Notes: generated by a model from the letters alone, not told the origin. 59,326 bases of DNA from Neoroseomonas lacus (GCF_014644535.1 NZ_BMKW01000022.1:1-59326); one strand, 5' to 3'. Numbered from the stretch's first letter, positions 26,745-37,002 are shown. A program made the numbers and translations.

Positions 26745-27026
26745 ATGTCCCTCGCCGCGCAACCCATGCCACCCGCGCAGCCTGCGGCCGCCCGGCATCG
26801 CGTCGTCATTGTCGGGGGAGGCTTCGCCGGGCTCACGGAGGCGATGATGCTGGCGCGAGAGCCGAACGATCTCGTCGTCATCGATCGCCGCAACCACCAT
26901 GTCTTTCAGCCGCTGCTCTGCCGGTGGCTACGGCCGCACTCTCTCCGGCCGATATCGCAACGCCGATCCGCGACATCCTTGGCGTCCGCATGAACACCGA
27001 GACCATCCGGCTGCACGCGTTCATGC
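26745..27026 (+). pseudogene. type II NADH dehydrogenase (ndh-like), frameshifted N-terminal fragment
   Basis: From the ATG at 26745 (GGAGG 8 bases upstream) the protein begins RHRVVIVGGGFAGL (FAD-binding GxGxxG) and VVIDRRNHHVFQPLL, as in NDH-2 enzymes. After that the matching sequence (ALPVATAALSPADIATPIRDIL) lies in another frame, so an indel near 26915-26925 broke it. The remaining three quarters are missing, replaced by the convergent Rrf2 gene. It is a dead fragment. Confidence 0.7.
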
Positions 27027-27452
27027 CGCGATGCCCAGCAGCTCCTGCAATTGCCCTTCGGGTTGAGCAAGATCGGCGATGCTGGTGCGGTCCAGCACCG
27101 TGAGGAAGGCTGCGCGCGCTTCATGCATCGTCCGCTTCAGGCGACAGGCTGGCAGGATGGCGCAGGAGCCGCCTGCCAGGCACGGGACGACCGCCATGTC
27201 CGGTTCCATCTGCCGCACCACGTCGCCGACCGTGATCTCGGTTGCGGGCCGCCCCAGTGCGAGCCCGCCGCCGCGGCCGCGCACGGTGCTCACATGGCCC
27301 GACTGCCCCAGCAGATGCGCGACCTTCATCAGATGCGCTTCCGAGATGCCATAGGCGGTCGCCACCTCGGCGATGGTCGCCCTTCCGCCCGGCTTCACCG
27401 CCAGATGGATCAGCATGCGGAGGGAGTAGTCAGTCAGGACGGTCAGGCGCAT
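27021..27452 (-). CDS. nsrR: Rrf2-family nitric-oxide sensor NsrR
   Basis: 143 aa. A winged helix-turn-helix is at the N terminus (LTDYSLRMLIHLA; ATAYGISEAHLMKVAHLL). The three Cys ligands C91, C97 and C103 in CLAGGSCAILPAC, plus D8 in TDYS, match the iron-sulfur site of NsrR. NO damages the cluster and releases DNA. It is divergent from the NnrS operon, with a predicted NsrR site in between, so it probably represses that operon. Confidence 0.88.
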   Translation of the reverse strand: MRLTVLTDYSLRMLIHLAVKPGGRATIAEVATAYGISEAHLMKVAHLLGQSGHVSTVRGRGGGLALGRPATEITVGDVVRQMEPDMAVVPCLAGGSCAILPACRLKRTMHEARAAFLTVLDRTSIADLAQPEGQLQELLGIAA

Positions 27453-27501
27453 GGTTTAAAGATACATATACAATATTGCTTTTCAAGATCCGCGCGCCCA
27501 T

Positions 27502-27524
27502 AAGATGGACGACACATAGATCTT
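27502..27524. promoter_or_regulatory. predicted NsrR operator
   Basis: The 23-bp dyad AAGATG-N11-ATCTT-type site (AAGAT at 27502-27506, ATCTT at 27520-27524) fits the published NsrR consensus of two 11-bp halves around one base. The left half matches 7 of 11 positions and the right half 9 of 11. It lies 10 bp before the ATG of the small membrane protein and 50 bp from nsrR. Confidence 0.6.
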
Positions 27525-27534
27525 AAGGGGCCCC

Positions 27535-27687
27535 ATGACACCGCTCCGTCTGTTCCTCCTCCCGGGCGACCTCGTCAGCGACGCCCTCCACGTCGCCGAT
27601 CCCGACAGCCGCACCATGCTCCGCTCCCTCGTGAACATGCTGGTGTGGAACTTCGTGGGCGTCATGGCGGTGCTGCCCTTCATCTGA
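27535..27687 (+). CDS. 50-aa membrane microprotein encoded before nnrS
   Basis: The frame runs from the ATG at 27535 to TGA at 27687: MTPLRLFLLPGDLVSDALHV, then a hydrophobic helix LVNMLVWNFVGVMAVLPFI. It has one predicted transmembrane segment at the C terminus. It lies directly behind the NsrR site and 57 bp before nnrS in the same direction, so it is probably the first gene of the NO-response operon. The weak AAGGGG lies 3 bases from the ATG. No family is recognised. It is probably real, given composition and position. Confidence 0.6.
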   Translation: MTPLRLFLLPGDLVSDALHVADPDSRTMLRSLVNMLVWNFVGVMAVLPFI

Positions 27688-27744
27688 TCCATCGTTGCGG
27701 GGCGACGCCAGCGGCGCCCCATAGTCCCGAAGGCAGGCAAGCCG

Positions 27745-28980
27745 ATGAGTGCAGTATCAAACGGGCCCGGTCGCGGCGTGGCTTCCGTCGCCGGGGCGCG
27801 GCGCGGGTTCCGCCTCGCGCCGCTGGCCCAAGGGTTTCGGCCCTTCTTTCTCCTCGCGGGAATCTGGGCCTTGCTCGGCGTTGCGCTCTGGGCCTCCGCG
27901 CTCGCCGGGATGGCGGTGCCGGACGGGCCACTCCCGCTCGTGCGATGGCACGGCCATGAGATGCTGGTTGGCTTCGTCGGCGCCGCGATGGTCGGCTTCC
28001 TGCTGACGGCCGTGCCGAACTGGACCGGGCGGCGCGGCCATGCCGGTGCCCCCTTGGCGATCCTGCTGACGGTCATCCTTGCCGGTCGCCTCGCCTTGCT
28101 GCCGGGATCGCCTCTTTCAACCGGCCTGGCGGCCGCGATCGCTCTGCTCGGCTTGCCGATGCTTCTGCTCCTGCTGCTGCCGTCCCTCGTGAAGGCCCGG
28201 CAGCCGAGGCTTTTCGGCCCGCCCCTCATCGTGCTTGTGTTCTGGGGTGGCGATCTCCTCATGCTGGGTGGGGCGGCTGGCTGGTGGGCCGCGGATACCT
28301 GGCGGCTGGGGCAGCTCCTGTCGGCCAATGCCGCGCTCGCCCTGGTCGGATTGATCGGCGGGCGCATCGTCCCCTCCTTCACCCTGAACGCCCTGCGCAA
28401 GACCGGCAGGCCGGCCGAGCCCTCGCCGCTGCCGGGCATCGACCGCGCCGCCGTGTTGTCGCTGCTGGGCGTGCTGCTGATCGACCTCGTCCTGCCGGAC
28501 AGCGTGGCGGCTGGCGGCGTCGCGGCGCTGGCGGCGATCCTCGTCGGGCTTCGGCTTTCCCGCTGGCACGGGCTGCGGACTCTGGGCGTGCCGATCGTCT
28601 GGGTGCTGCACTTGGCCTATGCCTTCGTGCCCCTGTCGCTTGCCACGAAAGCCGCGTTTCTGCTGGCAGGCGCGCCGTGGGCGATGAACTGGCTGCACCT
28701 GCAGGGCGCCGGCGCGCTCGCGCTGATGATCGTGGCGGTGATGACCCGCGCGGCGCTGGGTCACACGGGGCGTGACCTGGTCGCCGCCCCGGCCACCGTC
28801 GTCGCCTATGTGCTGATCGCGCTGGCCGCGTTGATGCGCTGCTTTGGGCCGCCGCTCACCGGCGGCGCGTTGGCGCCGCTGATGGTCGCTGGGGCGCTCT
28901 GGGTTGCGGCCTTCGCGCTGTACCTGATGGTCTATGCGCCAGTGCTGCTCCTCACCCGGCCGGACGGGAAGCCGGGGTGA
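27745..28980 (+). CDS. nnrS: NnrS-family membrane protein (nitric-oxide response)
   Basis: 411 aa with about 12 transmembrane segments. NnrS signatures are LAQGFRPFFLLAGIWALLG, WHGHEMLVGFVGAAMVGFLLTAVPNWTG, IGGRIVPSFTLNAL and MNWLHLQGAGALALMIVAVMTRAALGHTGR. The conserved His residues bind haem and copper in characterised members. NnrS relieves nitrosative stress, probably by preventing dinitrosyl-iron complexes. Control by the adjacent NsrR is expected. Confidence 0.93.
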   Translation: MSAVSNGPGRGVASVAGARRGFRLAPLAQGFRPFFLLAGIWALLGVALWASALAGMAVPDGPLPLVRWHGHEMLVGFVGAAMVGFLLTAVPNWTGRRGHAGAPLAILLTVILAGRLALLPGSPLSTGLAAAIALLGLPMLLLLLLPSLVKARQPRLFGPPLIVLVFWGGDLLMLGGAAGWWAADTWRLGQLLSANAALALVGLIGGRIVPSFTLNALRKTGRPAEPSPLPGIDRAAVLSLLGVLLIDLVLPDSVAAGGVAALAAILVGLRLSRWHGLRTLGVPIVWVLHLAYAFVPLSLATKAAFLLAGAPWAMNWLHLQGAGALALMIVAVMTRAALGHTGRDLVAAPATVVAYVLIALAALMRCFGPPLTGGALAPLMVAGALWVAAFALYLMVYAPVLLLTRPDGKPG

Positions 28981-29122
28981 GGGCCGCGAGCCGGCACGAC
29001 ATCCGACAAGCCCGCCTAGTCCTGCCTCACCCGGCGAAATGACGATCGGACTTCAGGCCGGTTTGTCTGGGACCCTGCATCGCCTCCGTCCGCCTGGCTT
29101 GCTCGGCGGCGGGGCAGCATGC

Positions 29123-29575
29123 CTACTCGGCCTTCTGCGCGTCCTTCAACCGCCGGCGCGCGTCGCGCAGTGCCTCGAACCGTTCCGTCACGTCGCGCAT
29201 CACGGCCGCCATGCCGTCCATGCGTCCGTCGGGGCCTCGCATCGGCATGATGGTGAACTCGACCGAGATGCGTCGGCCGTCCTGGCGCAGCGCCGGTACG
29301 GCGAGCAGGTCGCCTTCCTCGTAATGGGTGTGCCCGCTCTCGATGACGCGCTGGAAACCGCGCCAGTGACGCGCGCGCTGCTGTTCGGGAATGATGATGT
29401 CGAGGGACTGCCCCAGCGCTTGCTCGGCGGAGAAGCCGAAGATCCGCACTGCGCCCGGATTCCAGAAGCGGATCAGCCCGTCGCGGTCACAACAGAGGAT
29501 GGCGTCCCCGGCGGAGGTGAGGATCGTGTCGGCAAGCGTCTGTCGCTGCGCCGCACTCATGGGGGCAACGGTCAA
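29123..29575 (-). CDS. single PAS-domain protein
   Basis: 150 aa. The start is the TTG with last base 29575: AAGGAG lies 8 bases upstream, and the TTG overlaps the stop of the preceding gene (TTGA). The ATG with last base 29560 is the alternative but has no site. PAS motifs are ILTSAGDAILCCDRDGLIRFWNPGAVRIFGFSAEQALG and the PAC segment RRISVEFTIMPMRGPDGRMDGMAAVMRDVTER. There is no output domain. It may be a cofactor-binding sensor acting through partner proteins. Confidence 0.85.
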   Translation of the reverse strand: MTVAPMSAAQRQTLADTILTSAGDAILCCDRDGLIRFWNPGAVRIFGFSAEQALGQSLDIIIPEQQRARHWRGFQRVIESGHTHYEEGDLLAVPALRQDGRRISVEFTIMPMRGPDGRMDGMAAVMRDVTERFEALRDARRRLKDAQKAE

Positions 29576-30288
29576 CGTGCGGGCTCCTTCAGTCTGGTGC
29601 CGCGGCTGACGCTTGTCGCACCGGCCTCGGTCACCGTCAGATCCATCCGCACGTCGTGCGGCTGCGGATGGATGGTGACGAGGCGCGAGCTCTCGAAGCC
29701 GACCCCGATGGCAAGCGGCCGCGATGCCATGCTGACGAGCGTGCGGTCGTAATAGCCACCGCCATAACCGAGCCGGTAGCCCTGCGCATCGAACCCCACC
29801 AGCGGGATCAGCAGGGTGTCGGGTGTGACCTCGTCGCCCTCGTCGGGGATGGGGATGTTCCACACCCCTGGCATCATGCGGGTGCCGGGCGACCAGCTGC
29901 GGAAAATCAGCGGCCGCCCTTTCGCGACGACAACCGGCAGCGCCAGCCTGGTTCCTTCGTGGTGAAGGGCGCGCGCAAGAGGACGCGGGTCGTACTCACC
30001 CTTGAACGGCCAGTAGAATCCGACATGCCGCTGCGCGAGGTCCGGCACCGTCGCGCGCAGATGAACGGTGATCGCATCGTCACGTTCCAGCCGTTCCGCC
30101 ACGGGTACGGCGACCCGGCGTGCGATCAGCGCGGCGCGCTCTGCCCTGCGCCAGGCCCGCACCTGCTCCCAGGACAGAAGCCCCAGCCATGCCGGGTCCA
30201 GTTCATGCATGAAGCAGGGCGGCGAGGCGCAGAGGATCTCCGCATTGGGGTCTTCTTCGGGTGAGGCGATGCCGGGACGCTGCGTCAT
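29572..30288 (-). CDS. 5-formyltetrahydrofolate cyclo-ligase family protein
   Basis: 238 aa. The catalytic domain has RRAERAALIARRVA, FYWPFKGEYDPRPLA and the C-terminal LLIPLVGFDAQGYRLGYGGGYYDRTL, the family signature (ATP-dependent conversion of 5-formyl- to 5,10-methenyl-THF). An extra N terminus of about 35 residues carries CASPPCFMHELDPAWLGL, a Cys/His module seen in a subset of homologues. It lies 11 bp after xdhC and overlaps the PAS gene, forming one operon. Confidence 0.88.
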   Translation of the reverse strand: MTQRPGIASPEEDPNAEILCASPPCFMHELDPAWLGLLSWEQVRAWRRAERAALIARRVAVPVAERLERDDAITVHLRATVPDLAQRHVGFYWPFKGEYDPRPLARALHHEGTRLALPVVVAKGRPLIFRSWSPGTRMMPGVWNIPIPDEGDEVTPDTLLIPLVGFDAQGYRLGYGGGYYDRTLVSMASRPLAIGVGFESSRLVTIHPQPHDVRMDLTVTEAGATSVSRGTRLKEPAR

Positions 30289-30299
30289 TTTGCCGTCCG

Positions 30300-31121
30300 T
30301 CAGCCTGTCTCTGCCATGGCGGGCGCCGTGGTGGCGCCACGGCGCGGTCCGCCGTGGCCGCCGCGACGACGCATGACAATCTCGCCGATGATCGACAGGG
30401 CGATCTCCTCCGGCGTGTGTGCCCAGATATCGAGCCCGGCCGGGGCACGCAGGCGCGCGAGTTCGTCCCCGCTGAAGCCTTCGACGCGAAGGAAGTCGCG
30501 CATCAGCCCGGCGCGCTTGCGGCTGGCGATGATGGCGACACAGCCGGCCGGCGATCGCAGCGCGCGCACCGCGGAGAGATGATCCCCCTTGTGCTGCGTC
30601 GCAATCACCACGGCATCACCGTGCTGCGGCTGCAACCGCGCGAACTGGTAGTCGTCGCCGATGAGTCCTGCCGCGCCCGGATAACGCGCCGCATCGGGCG
30701 CGGGCGTGTCGCTGACAATGACGCGAAAGCCCAGTTCCACCCCGAACCGGCTGAGACTTTCCACCACCCGGCCATGCCCGACGAGCCACAAACCAGGCGG
30801 TGGCAGGAAGGCCTCGACGAAGACGCGCATCGTGCCGCCGCAGGGCATGCCAACGCCGAGCACCTCGTCATCCAGATCAAGCCCGATCAGGCGCGGCGTC
30901 CCGTCCGCCAGGCAATCCAGCGCGGCCTGGCGGACCGTGCTTTCGGCGCAGCCACCGCCGACCCATCCGGCCAGAACGGTCCCCGCCGCATTGATCAGCG
31001 CCTTGTCGCCCGCATGGGCGGAGGTGGAGCCCATCGTCTCCACCACTGTCGCGAGGACGTGCGGTTCTCCGCGCCCGGCCAGGGCCGCCATGCGTTCAAC
31101 CAATGCGCTTCCGTCCGGCAT
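30300..31121 (-). CDS. XdhC/CoxI-family molybdenum-hydroxylase maturation protein
   Basis: 273 aa, AGGAGGGA before the ATG. The XdhC N-terminal domain has HVLATVVETMGSTSAHAGDKALI and GWVGGGCAESTV. The C-terminal Rossmann domain has LWLVGHGRVVESLSRF and VVIATQHKGDHLSAVRALRS. XdhC binds the molybdenum cofactor and inserts it, after sulfuration, into xanthine-dehydrogenase-type enzymes. No such hydrolase or dehydrogenase gene lies in this window, so it must serve one elsewhere. Confidence 0.9.
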   Translation of the reverse strand: MPDGSALVERMAALAGRGEPHVLATVVETMGSTSAHAGDKALINAAGTVLAGWVGGGCAESTVRQAALDCLADGTPRLIGLDLDDEVLGVGMPCGGTMRVFVEAFLPPPGLWLVGHGRVVESLSRFGVELGFRVIVSDTPAPDAARYPGAAGLIGDDYQFARLQPQHGDAVVIATQHKGDHLSAVRALRSPAGCVAIIASRKRAGLMRDFLRVEGFSGDELARLRAPAGLDIWAHTPEEIALSIIGEIVMRRRGGHGGPRRGATTAPAMAETG

Positions 31122-31212
31122 TCTCGGCCGTGTCCCTCCTGCACGTCGGCCGCGGGTCGGCAGCCGGTACGGGAGGATACTGATCCCAATAGATATACAC
31201 GACCAACGAGAT

Positions 31213-31800
31213 TTATTGGCCTTTCAATGCCGATTTCTTGCTTCGTACGGTGCGTCTACGCGGGGCTGGGTCGGCGGATGCCGTGCCCGGCAGGCTCCGT
31301 GCCAACTGGCGCAAGCCATTGAGCGCGGCCTCGATCAATCCCGGCTCGCCACTGCTTTCGCTGAAGACGGCATAACCGGGGTAGAGAAATTCCGGCGTAT
31401 CGGGCACGAGTTCGAGACGCCCGCTCTCCAGATGCGGCCGCGCCGCGCCCAGACGGAAATATCCGGCCCCGCCGGCTTCAAGAATATAGCCAAGGCCGAG
31501 CGGACCAAGGTCCACGACCAGGCCAGGATCGCCGTACGCCGCGCCGGCCGTCGCGTAGTGAAGGGCGAGGTCGGGGCTCCAATCCACCTGGACGTATTCC
31601 TGCGCCCCTGGCGCGGCGCCGACCGGGGTCAGGCTGGCACCCGCCTTGTTGCGGATAAACAGGCGTCGCCGGAGCTGGTCTTCCAGCGTGCGGATGCGGG
31701 CACTGACCGTCGTCTGACTGACATGCAGGCGATCCGCCGCGCGCACGAAGCTGCCGCCTGAGACGATGGCGAGGAAGGTGCGGACCAGTTCAGTATCCAT
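31213..31800 (-). CDS. LysR-family regulator with internal deletion
   Basis: 195 aa from the ATG with last base 31800 (GAGG 6 bases upstream). The N-terminal winged helix is intact (TFLAIVSGGSFVRAADRLHVSQTTVSARIRTLEDQLRRRLFIRN). After LTPVG the sequence jumps to PGAQEYVQVDWSP and LGPLGLGYILEAGGAGYF, motifs from the second half of the effector domain. About 100 residues forming the first sensing subdomain are missing without a frame break. It may still bind DNA but probably cannot sense normally. Likely a decaying gene. Confidence 0.7.
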   Translation of the reverse strand: MDTELVRTFLAIVSGGSFVRAADRLHVSQTTVSARIRTLEDQLRRRLFIRNKAGASLTPVGAAPGAQEYVQVDWSPDLALHYATAGAAYGDPGLVVDLGPLGLGYILEAGGAGYFRLGAARPHLESGRLELVPDTPEFLYPGYAVFSESSGEPGLIEAALNGLRQLARSLPGTASADPAPRRRTVRSKKSALKGQ

Positions 31801-31992
31801 CGGCGCCTCGAGATGCAGATTTTCCGCATTCATTGGTCATTAAAACTCAATTGTCGGCATGAATTCGCGAGAGCAAGCTGAATCTCACCCGTCAAGGCCA
31901 CGGTCGGCGGGTGCGGGCGCCGTTCCGCCCATTTGCCTGCCGCACCGCTCCGGACGAGCCCACCCATTCCGGGAAGGGCAGGAGTAAGGACC

Positions 31993-32667
31993 ATGACCGA
32001 ACCGACAGCTCGCGACCTGATGACCCGAACGGTGGTGACGATACCGCCCGACATCCCCGTGATGACGATCGTTCAACTCCTGGCCGCCGGCTGAATCTCA
32101 GCCGTCCCGGTAACGCAGGCCGACGGCACGCTGCTCGGCGTGGTGAGCCTGGTAGACCTCACGATCCGATTATCGGCGCCCGGATCAGAGCATCCGTCCT
32201 GGACGCGATGGCTGTTCGCCGATCCGGCCAAGTCGGCCGATCGCTACGCCCACGTCCACGGCTTCGTTGCGGAGGAGGTGATGACGACCGACATCGACAC
32301 CATCCCGCCGGACGCACCGGCCTCGGTCATCGCCACGACGCTGGAGCGGAAGGGTATTCACCGCGTCCCGGTGATTGAGGACGGCCGCCTGCATGGCGTG
32401 GTCACCCGCCCGGATCTCCTGCCCGCCGTCATCAGTCAGGAGATCGAACCGGCCGACCTGCCCGACACGCGCATTCGTTCCGCCATTCTCGCGGCCATGC
32501 GGCGCGAGGACTGGGCCGATCCCTTCTACACCCATGTCGAGGTCCATGACGGGATCGACGAATTCTTCGGATTCACGCCAGGCCCTGCGGTGCAGCGTGC
32601 GCTGCGCGTGCTTGCCGAACAGGTGCCGGGCGTGAAAGGCGTCGCGACCGTACAGAGGTCATGCTGA
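31993..32667 (+). pseudogene. CBS-domain protein interrupted by a nonsense codon
   Basis: From the ATG at 31993 the protein reads ARDLMTRTVVTIPPDIPVMTIVQLLAAG. It then meets TGA (32092-32094), and continues in the same frame ISAVPVTQADGTLLGVVSLVDLT. The lost residue is at the place where CBS proteins usually have Arg (RGISAVPV), so CGA to TGA is likely. A second CBS domain (AEEVMTTDIDTIPPDAPASVIATTLERKGIHRVPVIEDG) and a BON-like tail (ILAAMRREDW...VHDGIDEFFGF) follow intact. Internal GTG starts near 32140 could give a shorter product. Confidence 0.8.
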
Positions 32668-32689
32668 TGTCAGACTAGGTGATGCTTTG

Positions 32690-33133
32690 ATGGCGACGGC
32701 CGCGACGACCACAGGGCGGGCGGCGTCCGGATCGGGGACGCGCAGCGTGGGCGCGACGGAACGCCCCACGGTCCGGCTAAAGCGCATCTACGATGCGGCC
32801 GCGCCGGATGATGGCGCGCGCGTGCTGGCGGGCCGCCTCTGGCCGCGCGGCGTCAGCAAGGCACGCGCGGCGCTGGACCTTTGGTGCCGTGGCGTCGCAC
32901 CCAGCACGGCATTGCGTCAATGGTTCAACTACGATCCTGCGCGCTAGGACGAATTCCGCAGACGATACCGCGCCGAGTTGCGCGGGCAGGACCAAGCCAC
33001 CGCGCCGGTCCGCGACTTGATCGGCCAAGGACCCGTAACGCTGATCTTCGCCGCGCGCGTCGAACAGCACAACGAAGCAGTCGTGCTTCGGGAGTTTCTG
33101 CTCGACACGGATCCGAATCCGGGTCGTTGCTGA
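32690..33133 (+). pseudogene. DUF488-family protein interrupted by a nonsense codon
   Basis: From the ATG at 32690 (AGGTGA 8 bases upstream) the frame reads VRLKRIYDAAAPDDGARVLAGRLWPRGVSKARAALDLW and FNYDPAR. TAG follows (32945-32947), where relatives have Trp (DPARWDEF). The same frame continues DEFRRRYRAELRG to EQHNEAVVLREFLL and stops at 33133. A single TGG to TAG change explains it. DUF488 proteins are small, uncharacterised and possibly nucleic-acid related. Confidence 0.8.
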
Positions 33134-33257
33134 AATGGGGTGGAACCGCGATCGCAGGGACTGATCCCTGCGGCGCGTCGAGACTTCCCCAGCCGCGTCC
33201 GCGGGGTGGCCGTTCCATCCTGCTGCGTGGTGCTGACGCCAAGCCCCCCTGCCCGAG

Positions 33258-33500
33258 CTATGCGAGCCGGGCGCGCGGCATCCAGCGCGGCGCCAAAGTG
33301 ACCGCGCCCAGCGTCACCGCCTCATGCACATGGTCCGTGACCGCATGATCGCCGGCATCGTGGGTAGCGGGCAGACACGGATCGTCAGTGGCGTGAACAC
33401 GGTCGGCGTCGTGCATCGATACCGCGGCGAAGGGCCGCGCGAAGGTGCAGACCAGCAGGGCCACGAGCAGCAGCCTGCCGATGTGTCGAAACTCCCTCAT
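33258..33500 (-). CDS. small exported His/Asp-rich protein of the metal locus
   Basis: About 80 aa from the ATG with last base 33500. It has a signal-like helix (GRLLLVALLVCTFARPFAAVS), then a His/Asp-rich mature part (MHDADRVHATDDPC, HDAGDHAVTDHVHEAVTL). It is divergent from the CsoR/RcnR-type repressor. The composition suggests a periplasmic metal-binding peptide. There is no clear ribosome-binding site, and an ATG at 33524 is an alternative start. No family is recognised. Confidence 0.5.
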   Translation of the reverse strand: MREFRHIGRLLLVALLVCTFARPFAAVSMHDADRVHATDDPCLPATHDAGDHAVTDHVHEAVTLGAVTLAPRWMPRARLA

Positions 33501-33551
33501 GCCGCGCGGCTGCCCCAATGCCATGCCTGCAACGCCGATCCAGATGGCCGG

Positions 33552-33570
33552 TATCCCCGCCAGGGGGATA
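33552..33570. promoter_or_regulatory. operator for the CsoR/RcnR/FrmR-type repressor
   Basis: TATCCCC-GCCAG-GGGGATA is a perfect 7-bp inverted repeat with a 5-bp spacer, ending 10 bp before the repressor ATG. Regulators of this family bind G/C tracts flanked by AT-rich ends (for example TACT-G6-AGTA for RcnR). The position in the leader implies autorepression. It may also control the divergent small exported protein. Confidence 0.6.
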
Positions 33571-33580
33571 GGAAAGCCGC

Positions 33581-33859
33581 ATGAGCGATCCTCATATCCA
33601 CGGCTCCCACCCGGAGATCGCCAAACGCCTGAAGCGGGCCGAGGGTCATCTGCACAGCGTGGTCGAGATGATCGAGGCGGGTCGGCCATACCTGGACATC
33701 GCGCAGCAGCTTCACGCAGTGGAAGCGGCCACCGCGAAGGCCAAGCGCACCCTCATCCATGACCCTCTCAACGATTGTCTGGACCATGTGGTCGGCGCGA
33801 TCCCGCGCGCCGATCGAGGGCCAATCGATGAGTTCAAGGCGATCACGAAATATATGTGA
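33581..33859 (+). CDS. metal- or formaldehyde-sensing repressor (CsoR/RcnR/FrmR family)
   Basis: 92 aa, all-helical. EIAKRLKRAEGHLHSVVEMIEAGRPYLDIAQQLHAVEAATAKAKRTLIHDPLNDC is the family core. The first ligand Cys (after GRP in CsoR and RcnR) is Tyr37 here. His60 is kept, and Cys66 and His69 follow. The N terminus is His-rich (HIHGSHPE; H5, H7, H10), as in RcnR. The effector is therefore uncertain: copper is implied by the neighbours, while nickel/cobalt is possible from the ligands. An operator-like repeat lies 10 bp upstream. Confidence 0.85.
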   Translation: MSDPHIHGSHPEIAKRLKRAEGHLHSVVEMIEAGRPYLDIAQQLHAVEAATAKAKRTLIHDPLNDCLDHVVGAIPRADRGPIDEFKAITKYM

Positions 33860-33874
33860 GCTTGGTTTCCAACA

Positions 33875-36244
<2,370 letters not shown>

Positions 36245-36258
36245 GACCGTTCAACTCC

Positions 36259-36729
36259 TCAGCGCGCGAATGGTCGCGCGGGCGGCCGCACTGCCAGCAT
36301 CGCCAGAGGCGGCAACAATAGCCATTGGAGGAAAGGGGCGAGCCCGGTTCCCCACGGCGGAAGGCGCGGCATGGCGGCCGTATACGTCCAGGACTGGCGC
36401 AGATCGACATTCATCCATTCGCTGAACACCGTGTATCCGAGGCCCATCACGGTCGCGACCATGGTGACGCGCCTCCATCCCTGGATTGGCCAATACCAGG
36501 ATCGTGTCAGCAGTATCGCGACTGCCAGCGCAGCAGCAGCGATCGTCGCGTCCCCGCCAGTGCAATGAAGGACTGCGAAGGCGATCTCGCCCGGCGTTCC
36601 CTCCACCCACAGCGTGTAGAGGGGGAGCTGCGCGATCTCCCAGGTCAGGCTCATGGCCAGCATGGCCGAGAGGTAGCGTGCCGCCGGAGCAGCCAAGCCA
36701 GCCCACCCTCGCGGAACAAGGTGAATCAC
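36259..36729 (-). CDS. small integral membrane protein of the copper locus
   Basis: 156 aa. The GTG with last base 36729 overlaps the stop of the DUF2933 gene (GTGA), the best supported start. Four hydrophobic segments are visible (SAMLAMSLTWEIAQLPLYTLW; TIAAAALAVAILLT; VTMVATVMGLGYTVFSEWMNV; LQWLLLPPLAMLAV). Conserved Glu, His and Trp residues in the first and second segments resemble membrane proteins found with copper or DUF2933 genes. The function is unknown. Confidence 0.7.
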   Translation of the reverse strand: MIHLVPRGWAGLAAPAARYLSAMLAMSLTWEIAQLPLYTLWVEGTPGEIAFAVLHCTGGDATIAAAALAVAILLTRSWYWPIQGWRRVTMVATVMGLGYTVFSEWMNVDLRQSWTYTAAMPRLPPWGTGLAPFLQWLLLPPLAMLAVRPPARPFAR

Positions 36730-37001
36730 TTGGCGCCGGTGCCGCGATCTGAACCAGCGCGTTGCCCGCCTCCGCCGTGGCCATGTCCGTGGTGCATGAA
36801 CAGGTGCATCAGCGGGCAGGCGAGGAGGAGGAGGTAGGGAAGCGCGCCGAACGCGTGCTCCCAATGCTCTCGCAGGACGTAGAAAGCCGCGACCAGCGCG
36901 AAGCCGATCACAGTGACCCCCGTGCGTGTGCGCCACCAAACTGGCCGATCACCTGGCATGAGATGCCTGGCGGGTGAGCCGAGGGTGGTCTCGTCGACCA
37001 T
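36726..37001 (-). CDS. DUF2933-domain small membrane protein
   Basis: 91 aa. Two hydrophobic helices (TVIGFALVAAFYVLREHWEHAF; LPYLLLLACPLMHLFMHH) followed by a His/Gly-rich tail (GHGHGGGGQR) are characteristic of DUF2933 proteins, which travel with copper-resistance genes. A role in metal trafficking at the membrane is presumed. It is followed by the overlapping membrane-protein gene. Confidence 0.85.
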   Translation of the reverse strand: MVDETTLGSPARHLMPGDRPVWWRTRTGVTVIGFALVAAFYVLREHWEHAFGALPYLLLLACPLMHLFMHHGHGHGGGGQRAGSDRGTGAK

Positions 37002-37002
37002 G

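Noticed and set aside
32092..32094. In-frame TGA as a selenocysteine codon
   Set aside because: The lost residue is in a loop of a CBS domain where Arg is normal, not a redox site, and the neighbouring gene has an unrelated TAG.
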